DNA of 5,952 nt, from NCBI GenBank assembly GCA_030145595.1, contig JAQYVG010000207.1, positions 1 to 5,952 on the forward strand, written 5' to 3'. Source of the DNA: Desulfobacterales bacterium. GTDB lineage: Bacteria > Desulfobacterota > Desulfobacteria > Desulfobacterales > UBA11574. Position 1 is the stretch's first letter; each line of letters starts with the position of its first letter. The notes under the pieces were generated by a model. It did no database searches. It saw nothing but the letters and a program-made list of their open reading frames with translations, and was not told the origin of the DNA. The translations under genes and the position numbers were made by a program. This document shows positions 1 through 5,777 of the stretch, one piece after another.

Positions 1-529
1 GATCCCCGTAATATTTTTTTGCCAATTTGGACAGGCTTTCACCCGTCTTGATCTTGTGCACAGTATATTTTTCTGTCTTTTGTGGTTCTGTCTTTTGTCG
101 CTCTGCCCTTTGCCGTGCTATCTTGTGTCGCTTCCTCGCAGTAAGCATCTTTTCCGCGCTCGTGTAATCCGGCCAGAGCCTCAGTGCAATCAAAAACCGC
201 CATCTGGCAATGCTATATTTCCCTTTCTTGTACTGCTGGAGACCTTTGTTGTAATGTGCCCTGGCGGAACTACGGAGTGTCTTTTCGATCCGTTTGCGGT
301 TCTTGACGGCCTCCTCGTTAGAGGGATCAAGTGTTAGCGCCAGTTTGTACTGTTTGAGGGCGGAAACCTTGTCTTTCTTGGCTTCATAGGTGCGGGCTTT
401 TTGTAAATACTCTTCAAGCAGGCTATTTTTCACCCCTTCCCTATCTTGTGAAAGGAATAGATTCGCGCAGCCGATTGTAACGGAAAACAGCCCAATCAAC
501 CCAATGAACAATATTCTTCTGTTGATCAT
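1..529 (-). CDS. TPR- and LysM-containing lipoprotein, 3' end cut by window edge
   Basis: The reading frame opens with ATG at 529 and stays open for 176 codons to the left edge, so the C-terminus is missing. Residues 1-21 look like a lipoprotein signal: basic MINRR, a hydrophobic stretch, then TIGC with Cys21. Residues about 40-75 and 88-125 resemble two TPR helix pairs (AKKDKVSALKQYKLAL and YKKGKYSIARWRFLIAL). A charged Gln/Lys/Glu linker follows at about 138-153. A LysM domain begins near residue 155 (YTVHKIKTGESLSKLA) and runs off the window. LysM domains bind peptidoglycan or chitin-like glycans, so a membrane-anchored, cell-wall-binding scaffold is the likely role; this is inferred from domains. 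The ATG lies only 4 nt after the deacetylase stop, with the SD (AAGGA) overlapping that TAA, so the two genes are almost certainly co-transcribed and coupled. The lipobox is imperfect (Thr at -3). Confidence 0.88.
   Translation of the reverse strand, partial: MINRRILFIGLIGLFSVTIGCANLFLSQDREGVKNSLLEEYLQKARTYEAKKDKVSALKQYKLALTLDPSNEEAVKNRKRIEKTLRSSARAHYNKGLQQYKKGKYSIARWRFLIALRLWPDYTSAEKMLTARKRHKIARQRAERQKTEPQKTEKYTVHKIKTGESLSKLAKKYYGD
71..97. repeat. 15-nt in-frame direct repeat in the linker of the LysM lipoprotein
   Basis: TTCTGTCTTTTG occurs at 71-82 and again at 86-97, a period of 15 nt. On the coding strand this gives two copies of a five-residue QKTE(P/K) unit in the linker between the TPR region and the LysM domain. 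A degenerate third copy may follow at about 100-113. It is probably a low-complexity linker expansion. Confidence 0.6.
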
Positions 530-533
530 GTCC

Positions 534-1595
534 TTACTCTAATGAATATTTCTTGAACGTACCCAGCCTGGTTACGAAGCTTTTCATGTCCATGTTTCTG
601 ATCTGATATCTTCTCAGTGCGAGGGGGTCCGCGAAGAAAGGATTGCCTCCCCCCTTGACAGACAATCCCACCTTGTAACCCAACTGTTCGCTGAGATGTA
701 AGATCCTCTGGTTGTAATTGCCAAAAGGGAAGGCCAGATAGATGGTATTCTGTCTGAGCCTTTTATCAATAATCTTCTTGGACAACAGGAGTTCTCTTTC
801 GACCCTGGCCAAATAGGCTTTATCATTCTCCCCCTTTTTCTTCTTCGTCAAGTCATTATGGGATACACCGTGGGAGCCGATCTCAAAACCCGCTGCTTTC
901 AACTCTTTTAGCTCACCCCACGTGATTGCATTTTTGGATTTCTCGACAAAGTCTGTGTAGATTAACAGTGTCCCTTTGAAACCATATTTTTTCAAGACCG
1001 GATAAGCGATGTCATAGACCGTGCTATAGCCGTCATCAAACGTTATCACAATGGATTTTTCAGGAAGCCGGTGCCGATATCGCAAAAACCCGCGCAGTTG
1101 CTTCAGGGAGATGACCCTATATTGATTGTCCTTCAGATATTTCATCTGCCGATCAAATGTTTTCCTCGAGGTGCAGAGAGGCTTTTTACAGCTCTCCGAA
1201 AAAGTATGATAAGCAAGAATCGGCACGACCTGGTAACCCTTGGGTGCCAACCCTCCTCTATTTTTCTCCTTCAAGGGGATGACAACAACCCTTCCCCTCT
1301 TAAAGGGGGTTTCCCTATTTTCTTCTTCGATCATCCAGGCCTTTGTTTTATCTCCAAGAAACCTTTCAGCCAGGGTTACAGGCGTCTCCCCCCCGTGCAG
1401 TTTATAGATGATGTATTCATCTGACTGAAATACCAGCCCTTTTAGAGATTGCTGCTGTGTCATGCCCGGTTCACCTTGGGATGATACGGGCGGCCAACTC
1501 GTACACGAGACCAGCAAGAGCAGCCCTCCAGCCATGAAGAAAAAAACAATGACGCCTAATCGTTCAAACCATTTTGTTTTGCTCATTTTCACCAA
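534..1595 (-). CDS. Polysaccharide deacetylase (NodB domain) lipoprotein with LysM-like segment
   Basis: This 353-residue protein has a lipoprotein signal (hydrophobic 13-29, LLVSC lipobox, Cys31), so it should be membrane-anchored outside the cytoplasm. Residues about 60-108 (YIIYKLHGGETPVTLAERFL onward) resemble a LysM domain. The NodB/CE4 domain starts near 123 (VPILAYH) and carries TFDDGY at 185-190 (Asp187 and Asp188), SHGVSH at 241-246 (metal ligands His242 and His246), FPFG at 289-292 and a late RRYQIRN at 329-335. Family knowledge: CE4 enzymes use a divalent metal bound by Asp-His-His to remove N-acetyl groups from peptidoglycan, chitin oligomers or poly-GlcNAc; the substrate here is not known. 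The N-terminal half of the domain recalls the PgaB/IcaB branch. The start is a TTG at 1595 with AGAGG at 1602-1606, 6 nt away. ATG at 1586 (residue 4) is possible, but its nearest SD-like GGTG is too close. It is the first gene of a pair with the LysM lipoprotein. Confidence 0.9.
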   Translation of the reverse strand: MVKMSKTKWFERLGVIVFFFMAGGLLLLVSCTSWPPVSSQGEPGMTQQQSLKGLVFQSDEYIIYKLHGGETPVTLAERFLGDKTKAWMIEEENRETPFKRGRVVVIPLKEKNRGGLAPKGYQVVPILAYHTFSESCKKPLCTSRKTFDRQMKYLKDNQYRVISLKQLRGFLRYRHRLPEKSIVITFDDGYSTVYDIAYPVLKKYGFKGTLLIYTDFVEKSKNAITWGELKELKAAGFEIGSHGVSHNDLTKKKKGENDKAYLARVERELLLSKKIIDKRLRQNTIYLAFPFGNYNQRILHLSEQLGYKVGLSVKGGGNPFFADPLALRRYQIRNMDMKSFVTRLGTFKKYSLE

Positions 1596-1942
1596 TCTGT
1601 TCCTCTTCCAACCCCAACACGTTATTGAATTGATAAGAATTCCCTTTTCGGAGGCGGGATAAGGGTAAATCTAATGTTGTGTGCGACTTTCGGATAAGTA
1701 ATCACATATTGTGCCGTTATTGATAGGGCGGCAATTCTTATCCAGCTTCCGGCAGAGTAAGATTTAAATATCTGATAACAGGCATTTTGTCAACCACCGG
1801 GTTTTGTCAAAATGTACGACTTTTCAGGAATTTTAGGCGAAGGCCACCTGTCTTGCCGAGAGTGAATTTTGTTTAAAAGTAAGCCTCCGTCAGCGGGGAA
1901 TTCAAATTTAAATATAGGTCGGGGCATTTTGAGCATGGAAAC
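1596..1942. other. Intergenic region between acylphosphatase and deacetylase genes
   Basis: No open frame here looks like a gene. The region separates the acylphosphatase stop (1943) from the deacetylase start and probably holds the promoter of the lipoprotein pair. It contains a direct repeat of TTTTGTCAA (1785-1793 and 1802-1810, period 17). GATAAG occurs three times on the plus strand (1632-1637, 1658-1663, 1693-1698) and once inverted (CTTATC 1737-1742). Two of these belong to a 10-bp inverted repeat, GATAAGAATT at 1632-1641 with AATTCTTATC at 1733-1742. I saw no clear terminator for the acylphosphatase gene. Confidence 0.6.
1765..1793 (-). promoter_or_regulatory. Candidate sigma-70-type promoter for the deacetylase/LysM pair
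   Basis: On the minus strand a perfect -35 TTGACA lies at 1793-1788. At 17 nt spacing the -10 would be TATTTA (1770-1765), and at 15 nt GATATT (1772-1767); neither is strong. A second TTGACA at 1810-1805 has no acceptable -10 at standard spacing. The site lies about 170 nt upstream of the TTG start. The call rests on the exact -35 alone. Confidence 0.35.
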
Positions 1943-2224
1943 TCAGGATGTGATATCAAAGGAGTTATAAGCGCCTGCAAACTCTTCCCACTCCAAATCG
2001 ACACCAGAGACCTTGGCCGGAGCGTCTCCGATATTGCACCACTCAAGGATGGCATTTACCCTATCTTCTTCTCCCTCAAAAACAGCTTCGACGTTTCCGT
2101 CCCATCTGTTCTTCACCCATCCGCATACGCCTGATCGGTTGGCAGCCCGAGCCGTATTCACTCGAAAAAAAACGCCCTGAACCCTTCCTTTTATAATAAC
2201 ATGGGCTCTTGCTTTTTTTTGCAT
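1943..2224 (-). CDS. acyP: Acylphosphatase
   Basis: This 93-residue protein matches acylphosphatase in length (about 90) and in its signatures. GRVQGVFFR at residues 13-21 provides the phosphate-binding loop and catalytic Arg21. GWVKNRWDG at 35-43 provides catalytic Asn39. Family knowledge: these cytoplasmic enzymes hydrolyse acyl phosphates such as acetyl phosphate or 1,3-bisphosphoglycerate; the physiological substrate is usually unclear. I start at ATG 2224 because a GGGGG stretch (2234-2230 on the coding strand) sits 5 nt before it. The in-frame TTG at 2236 would add four residues but has no SD, and the DNA before it belongs to a tandem repeat. The second signature position before Arg is Phe, where Gly is more usual (VQGVGFR); this is a tolerated change. 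The gene is about 100 nt downstream of ligA and might be reached by read-through. Confidence 0.93.
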   Translation of the reverse strand: MQKKARAHVIIKGRVQGVFFRVNTARAANRSGVCGWVKNRWDGNVEAVFEGEEDRVNAILEWCNIGDAPAKVSGVDLEWEEFAGAYNSFDITS

Positions 2225-2238
2225 ACTAACCCCCAAGG

Positions 2239-2302
2239 GATTGATGATTGTTGATTGATGATTGATGATTGACGATTGATTGTTGATTGTTGATTGTTGA
2301 TT
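2239..2302. repeat. Heptanucleotide tandem array, GATTGAT/GATTGTT type
   Basis: Six contiguous 7-bp units run from 2239 to 2280 (GATTGAT, GATTGTT, GATTGAT, GATTGAT, GATTGAC, GATTGAT). A 4-nt phase slip (TGTT, 2281-2284) follows, then two GATTGTT units and a partial GATT to 2302. The array nearly fills the gap between ligA and the acylphosphatase gene. Units vary only at their last two positions. Confidence 0.93.
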
Positions 2303-2342
2303 ATTTAAAAAAATAACAATTATTAAACATCAATCATCAATC
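2253..2342. repeat. 15-bp perfect inverted repeat joining the heptad array to the ligA 3' end
   Basis: CATCAATCATCAATC at 2328-2342, inside the last codons of ligA, is the exact reverse complement of 2253-2267 in the tandem array. The pair could fold into a 15-bp stem with a 60-nt loop in ligA mRNA. Other registers of the array also pair, one unit at a time. A run of seven U follows the ligA stop on the minus strand (2313-2307), but it lies inside the loop and not after the stem, so this is not a canonical intrinsic terminator. The stem could still protect the 3' end or slow polymerase. Confidence 0.7.
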
Positions 2343-4350
2343 TTTTGAAAGTGGTCTCGTCAATTATTTCAACTCCCAAATCCTTGGCTCGCTTCAGCTT
2401 TGAGCCCGGAGAAGTTCCGGCCAATAGATAATCTGTTTTACCACTAACAGAACCGGACACTTTCCCTCCGGCCTCTTCAATAATTTTTTTAGCATCTTCT
2501 CTGGTCAAGGTTTCAAGCGTGCCGGTCAATACAAACACCTTCCCTCCCAGAACACCTTCTTGTTTGCCTGACTCCCAAATTATTTCAACACCGCTGTTCA
2601 AAATACGGTCTATCGTCTTAATATTTTCATCCTGTGCAAAAAAATTAACGATACTCTCAGCAACCACCGGACCTACCCCGTCAACCGCTTCAAGAGCCTG
2701 GGCCGCGGCCTTTTTGAGTTTATTCAGATCTCCAAAAGCTCGCGCAAGAATGCCGGCTACATGTTCCCCCACATGCCGGATACCAAGAGCATAAATAAAA
2801 CGACCCAAAGATATTGACTTGCTGTTGGAAACAGCGTTGATAATATTGCCGGCCGATTTCGGCCCCATACGCTCCAGGTTTTTTAGTTTATCTTCATCCA
2901 GATAAAAAATGTCGGCATATGAAAAGAGCAAACCCGTGTCCACCAACTGCTCTACAAGTTTGTTTCCAAGGCCGTCAATGTCGAAAGCACCCTTTGATGC
3001 GAAATGTTTGATTCGTTCTTTTATTTGAGCCGGGCAGGCAATGTTAATGCATCTTGCAGCCGCTTCGTCTTGCCCCCGCACAACTTCAGATTTACAAACC
3101 GGGCACATTCGCGGCATGGTGAACTTTTTTTCTGCTCCGGTCCGCTGCGATGTTATCACCTTGACGATTTCAGGAATCACGTCTCCGGCTCTTTGAGCCA
3201 GCACTTTGTCGCCAACTCGAATGTCTTTTTTGGCAATCTCGTCTTCGTTGTGAAGTGTTGCCCGGCTGACCATCGCCCCCCCAATATTCACAGGATCAAG
3301 ATGGGCCACAGGCGTCAGGACGCCGGTACGTCCAACCTGAACTTCTATCCCGGCGATCCGTGTTGTTTCCTGCAAGGCTTCAAACTTATAAGCAAGGGCC
3401 CACCTTGGACTGCGGGATGTCGAGCCTAATGAGTTCTGCATCGGCAAACTGTCGACTTTGATCACCATACCGTCTATATCATAGGGTAGCTGGTGACGCT
3501 TTTCACTGAGTTCCCCGTAATATTCCAGCACCTCTTTGATCGAAATTTTCGGCCGGACATGAGGATTAATTCTAAACCCCAACCCCTTTAATATATGTAG
3601 TGTTTCCCAATGTGATTCCAAAACCAGATCGGTGACAATTCCCACACCGTAGATAAAGATCTCCAAGGGGCGTTTCGCCGTAACCCTGGAATCGAGCTGC
3701 CTTAAAGAACCGGCCGCCGCATTTCTGGGGTTTGCAAACGGCGACAAGTTTTGATCTAAGCGTTCTTGATTTAATTGTTTGAATTCTTCCAGACCGATAA
3801 AAACTTCCCCCCTAACCTCCAGGCGGGAAGAAATGTTTAAAGCTTCGCCGCCCCCGGAAACAATCAGGGGCACGGAGCGTATCGTCTTTACATTCGACGT
3901 TATCACCTCGCCGTTAACGCCGTCACCGCGAGTGGAAGCCATAACCAGCCGGCCGTTTTCATAGACAAGTTCAACAGCAACTCCATCTAATTTCGGTTCA
4001 ACTGTATATACAATTTCCTCATCCGTATCGAGATTCTTCTTTATGCGACGATCAAACTCCATGATGTCGGCATCAGTGAATCCATTTCCCAGGCTCAGCA
4101 TGGGAACGGAGTGCTCAACGGTACCAAACGATGAAAGCGGTGGTGCCCCTACCCGGCAGGTAGGAGAATCCGGGCTTGCAAGATCAGGATGAGCCGTCTC
4201 GAGTTCTATCAGCGCCTGCATCGCTCGATCATACTCAGCATCCGATATTTCGGGATCATTCAGGACATAATAGCGGTAATTGTGCCTGTGAAGCGCTATC
4301 CTCAGTTCCTCGACTTTTTTCAATACAGCTGGCTCTATATTGACTGGCAT
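2323..4350 (-). CDS. ligA: NAD-dependent DNA ligase LigA
   Basis: The 675-residue protein is full length for bacterial LigA and seals nicks with NAD+ during replication and repair in the cytoplasm. The N-terminal Ia domain contains NYRYYVLNDPEISDAEYD (24-41). The adenylation domain has KLDG at 120-123 with Lys120 as the AMP-accepting residue, followed by TRGDGVNGE (140-148). An OB-fold region begins near 320. A Cys4 zinc finger uses Cys416, Cys419, Cys434 and Cys439. Helix-hairpin-helix repeats lie at about 455-570 (DIDGLG, ERMGPKSAG, GIRHVGEHVAG, VDGVGPVVAE). A C-terminal BRCT domain spans about 602-670 (GKVFVLTGTL onward). The ATG at 4350 lies inside the upstream phosphorylase gene (16-nt overlap) and has only a distant SD-like AAGG, so translation is probably coupled to that gene. 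The last codons (LMIDV) come from two inverted GATTGAT units related to the downstream tandem array. Confidence 0.98.
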   Translation of the reverse strand: MPVNIEPAVLKKVEELRIALHRHNYRYYVLNDPEISDAEYDRAMQALIELETAHPDLASPDSPTCRVGAPPLSSFGTVEHSVPMLSLGNGFTDADIMEFDRRIKKNLDTDEEIVYTVEPKLDGVAVELVYENGRLVMASTRGDGVNGEVITSNVKTIRSVPLIVSGGGEALNISSRLEVRGEVFIGLEEFKQLNQERLDQNLSPFANPRNAAAGSLRQLDSRVTAKRPLEIFIYGVGIVTDLVLESHWETLHILKGLGFRINPHVRPKISIKEVLEYYGELSEKRHQLPYDIDGMVIKVDSLPMQNSLGSTSRSPRWALAYKFEALQETTRIAGIEVQVGRTGVLTPVAHLDPVNIGGAMVSRATLHNEDEIAKKDIRVGDKVLAQRAGDVIPEIVKVITSQRTGAEKKFTMPRMCPVCKSEVVRGQDEAAARCINIACPAQIKERIKHFASKGAFDIDGLGNKLVEQLVDTGLLFSYADIFYLDEDKLKNLERMGPKSAGNIINAVSNSKSISLGRFIYALGIRHVGEHVAGILARAFGDLNKLKKAAAQALEAVDGVGPVVAESIVNFFAQDENIKTIDRILNSGVEIIWESGKQEGVLGGKVFVLTGTLETLTREDAKKIIEEAGGKVSGSVSGKTDYLLAGTSPGSKLKRAKDLGVEIIDETTFKRLMIDV

Positions 4351-5078
4351 AATGTGCTTATCGCCTTAACGGCAGCCCTGCGGGCTTTTTTAAAATCTTT
4401 TGTCTTAAATCCCGTCCGCCATTTATACGTTGCCACTTCATCGGAAACCACCAGGATTCCCGTCACCTCAACATTGCGGAAGCTTCCCACGGTAAAAAGG
4501 GCTGATAGTTCCATCTCTACGGCCAAAACACCTTTTTGCTGAAAATGCTCGACCTTTGCACGGGTCTCTCTATAAATTGCGTCTGTGGACCAAACAAGAC
4601 CTTCATGAAAAGAAAAATCGTTCTCTATTAAGGCTTTTTTGGTTGCTTCCAAAATTTGACCTGACGGATAAGCCAGATCATGCCCATTGGCGTTGTAATG
4701 CCGCGATGTGCCTTCATCAATGACGGCACCGGTGGCGACAATAATATCTCCGATTTTGACCTTTTTAGAGACGGCCCCGCACCAACCGAAAAAGATAATT
4801 TTACGCACGCCCCAGGCCACGAGCGTCTCTAACACCATAGCCGCATAAGGCGCCCCGATAATCGGGCCGGTAACTGCAAGGTCTTTTTGCAGATCTTTTC
4901 CAACAATCAGCCTGCTCATAAATAAATTTTTGACGTGATCCTGTCCCAAATCCAGTTGCCAGCGCAGTGCATTCAAATCCTCCTGATTAGACACCATCAC
5001 GGCAACAGGACCCAAGTCCGGCGCACCTTTCGTTCTCCCGGGATTTACAATCGAATCGTCTGTATGGCTGTCATGCAT
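4335..5078 (-). CDS. Nucleoside phosphorylase-family protein (uridine/purine phosphorylase-like)
   Basis: The 247-residue length and motif order fit the PNP_UDP_1 family, which cleaves the glycosidic bond of nucleosides with phosphate. Visible motifs are GPIIGAPYA (71-79), FFGWCGAVSKKVKIGD (96-111), DEGTSRHY (121-128, like the base-site strand of uridine phosphorylase), STDAIYRET (164-172), VEME (187-190, where the family's ribose-binding Glu resides) and VSDE (211-214, where the catalytic Asp of purine phosphorylases lies). Two family features look altered. The N-terminal GDPxR phosphate loop is replaced by VSNQEDLNA, and the Arg/Thr phosphate ligands of E. coli Udp (LRIGTTGA) align with FFGWCGA. 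Substrate is therefore open, and a nucleosidase is possible. The start at 5078 is uncertain: no good SD precedes it, and the conserved core begins near residue 23. It overlaps ligA by 16 nt, suggesting an operon. Confidence 0.85.
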   Translation of the reverse strand: MHDSHTDDSIVNPGRTKGAPDLGPVAVMVSNQEDLNALRWQLDLGQDHVKNLFMSRLIVGKDLQKDLAVTGPIIGAPYAAMVLETLVAWGVRKIIFFGWCGAVSKKVKIGDIIVATGAVIDEGTSRHYNANGHDLAYPSGQILEATKKALIENDFSFHEGLVWSTDAIYRETRAKVEHFQQKGVLAVEMELSALFTVGSFRNVEVTGILVVSDEVATYKWRTGFKTKDFKKARRAAVKAISTLCQSI

Positions 5079-5186
5079 TGAATTTACTAAGTATCCTGTT
5101 GCGCAAACTTGATTACGTATTCTAAAAAAATATCTATTAATTCACCGCAAAGACGCAGAGAACGCAGAGTATCAATAATTTTTATA

Positions 5187-5209
5187 TTTTCCGTTGAGAG
5201 GACGGAAAA
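5187..5209. repeat. Inner hairpin 1 of the inverted-repeat element
   Basis: TTTTCCGT (5187-5194) pairs with ACGGAAAA (5202-5209), an 8-bp perfect stem around the 7-nt loop TGAGAGG. The loop is the exact reverse complement of the loop of hairpin 2. There is no U-run after the stem on either strand, so it is not a standard terminator. Confidence 0.8.
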
Positions 5210-5297
5210 CATAAATGATACCTTGCTAATGTGCCTTTAACTCTCCGACAACTGTGATCCCAACATTAGATCATCACCGAGTATGCAGAGTGTCAGT

Positions 5298-5330
5298 TTT
5301 TCCTTTCTGCCCTCTCAGCAGAAAGGAAAA
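5298..5330. repeat. Inner hairpin 2 of the inverted-repeat element
   Basis: TTTTCCTTTCTGC (5298-5310) pairs with GCAGAAAGGAAAA (5318-5330), a 13-bp perfect stem around loop CCTCTCA. It lies about 80 nt downstream of the stop of the 83-residue gene and might stall or protect that transcript. The minus-strand stem is followed by A-rich, not U-rich, sequence, so a canonical terminator is not supported. Confidence 0.82.
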
Positions 5331-5408
5331 CTTATTATTTCTTTGCGATCTTCGCGTCTCTGCGGTTATATTTGAAACGTCATCGAAATTTATGAATAGA
5401 AATTCGGG

Positions 5409-5660
5409 TTAAACTGGTTTTGCCAGCTCCGCAAGCTCGTCTTTGACATCATCAATAATCTCGTAAAACCACAACAAATCCTCGATGGTGAGACGGCCGG
5501 CCCTGCGTTGGGATTCTGATCCGTCTTTTTTTGTATATATCCGCGGGCCGATCTGAAGTTTCGGTTCCCCGCCGGCATATTGGTTGATCGAAATCACAAG
5601 CCCGGTTTCCTCGCATTTCCACTTGTGCAATACCTTATCCTTCTCAGCGTCAAATGCCAT
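5409..5660 (-). CDS. Small protein resembling PC4/YdbC-type nucleic acid binding domain
   Basis: The start is ATG 5660, giving 83 residues, because a strong GGAGG (5670-5666) sits 5 nt before it. The longer in-frame ATG at 5672 would contain that SD within its own codons. The protein has no signal peptide or membrane segment and should be cytoplasmic. Its layout is a short charged start, strand LVISINQY (21-28), turn AGGE, strand PKLQIGPRIY (33-42), a polar loop KKDGSESQRRAG (44-55), then LTIEDLLWFYEIIDDVKDEL (58-77) as a helix. This order (two strands, basic Gly-containing loop, LT-x-E helix) resembles the PC4 fold, which binds single-stranded DNA or RNA. The resemblance is by eye, so function is tentative. 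The family is otherwise unrecognised. The gene stands alone, with a 10-bp hairpin just upstream of its SD and the inverted-repeat element downstream. Confidence 0.8.
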   Translation of the reverse strand: MAFDAEKDKVLHKWKCEETGLVISINQYAGGEPKLQIGPRIYTKKDGSESQRRAGRLTIEDLLWFYEIIDDVKDELAELAKPV

Positions 5661-5665
5661 AAAAT

Positions 5666-5670
5666 CCTCC
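5666..5670 (-). promoter_or_regulatory. Shine-Dalgarno GGAGG that sets the start of the 83-residue gene
   Basis: GGAGG on the minus strand is followed by ATTTT and then ATG at 5660, an ideal 5-nt spacing. This rules in favour of the shorter product over the in-frame ATG at 5672. Confidence 0.85.
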
Positions 5671-5674
5671 ATTA

Positions 5675-5697
5675 ATAAAATCGCTTCGCGATTTTAT
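5675..5697. repeat. 10-bp palindromic hairpin upstream of the 83-residue gene
   Basis: ATAAAATCGC (5675-5684) pairs with GCGATTTTAT (5688-5697) around a 3-nt loop. It falls in the probable 5' leader of the small gene, ending 4 nt before the GGAGG. The same 8-mer ATAAAATC recurs at 5659-5666 over the start codon, so the upstream arm could in principle pair there instead. Confidence 0.8.
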
Positions 5698-5777
5698 ATA
5701 GCGCCCCGCTTACAGCAGGGCTTAAAAATGAAATTGAATTTTTGACCTATACTGTTTAGTTATAACTCAATGTGTCA

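Larger units (their letters stand above)
5144..5366. repeat. 223-bp MITE-like element with 26-bp imperfect terminal inverted repeats
   Basis: The left end 5144-5169 (beginning ACCGCAAAGACGC) and the reverse complement of the right end 5341-5366 (beginning ACCGCAGAGACGC) match at 21 of 26 positions without gaps. Each end is built from CGCA(A/G)AGA-type subunits about 9 nt long. Inside each end lies a hairpin (5187-5209 and 5298-5330), and further in is a 7-bp inverted pair, CTAATGT (5226-5232) with ACATTAG (5263-5269). The whole is therefore an imperfect palindrome centred near 5255. It encodes no protein. The layout fits a non-autonomous mobile or palindromic intergenic element; no transposase is present and I could not identify a target-site duplication. 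Ends of the ACCGCAAAGACGC type recur in many bacterial genomes, from memory. Confidence 0.72.
5079..5408. other. Intergenic region largely occupied by an inverted-repeat element
   Basis: No gene is visible here. Most of the stretch (5144-5366) is the inverted-repeat element annotated separately. The remaining 65 nt next to the phosphorylase start contain a -10-like TAGAAT on the minus strand (5124-5119) but no matching -35 at normal spacing. I therefore do not call a promoter. Confidence 0.6.

Noticed and set aside
56..337. Plus-strand open frame with a hydrophobic, Cys-rich start
   Set aside because: It is antisense to the TPR/LysM lipoprotein, whose motifs are clear on the minus strand.
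2239..2302. CRISPR array
   Set aside because: The units are 7 bp with no spacers, so this is a simple tandem repeat.
3004..3429. Long plus-strand open frame of 141 codons
   Set aside because: It lies wholly antisense to the zinc-finger and OB region of ligA and shows no family motif.
5119..5150. Promoter formed by the left edge of the repeat element (TTGCGG with TAGAAT)
   Set aside because: The spacer is 20 nt and the -35 matches at only three positions, which is too weak.
5298..5330. Intrinsic terminator for the 83-residue gene
   Set aside because: The stem is strong but has no U-run on the minus strand, and it belongs to the larger inverted-repeat element.
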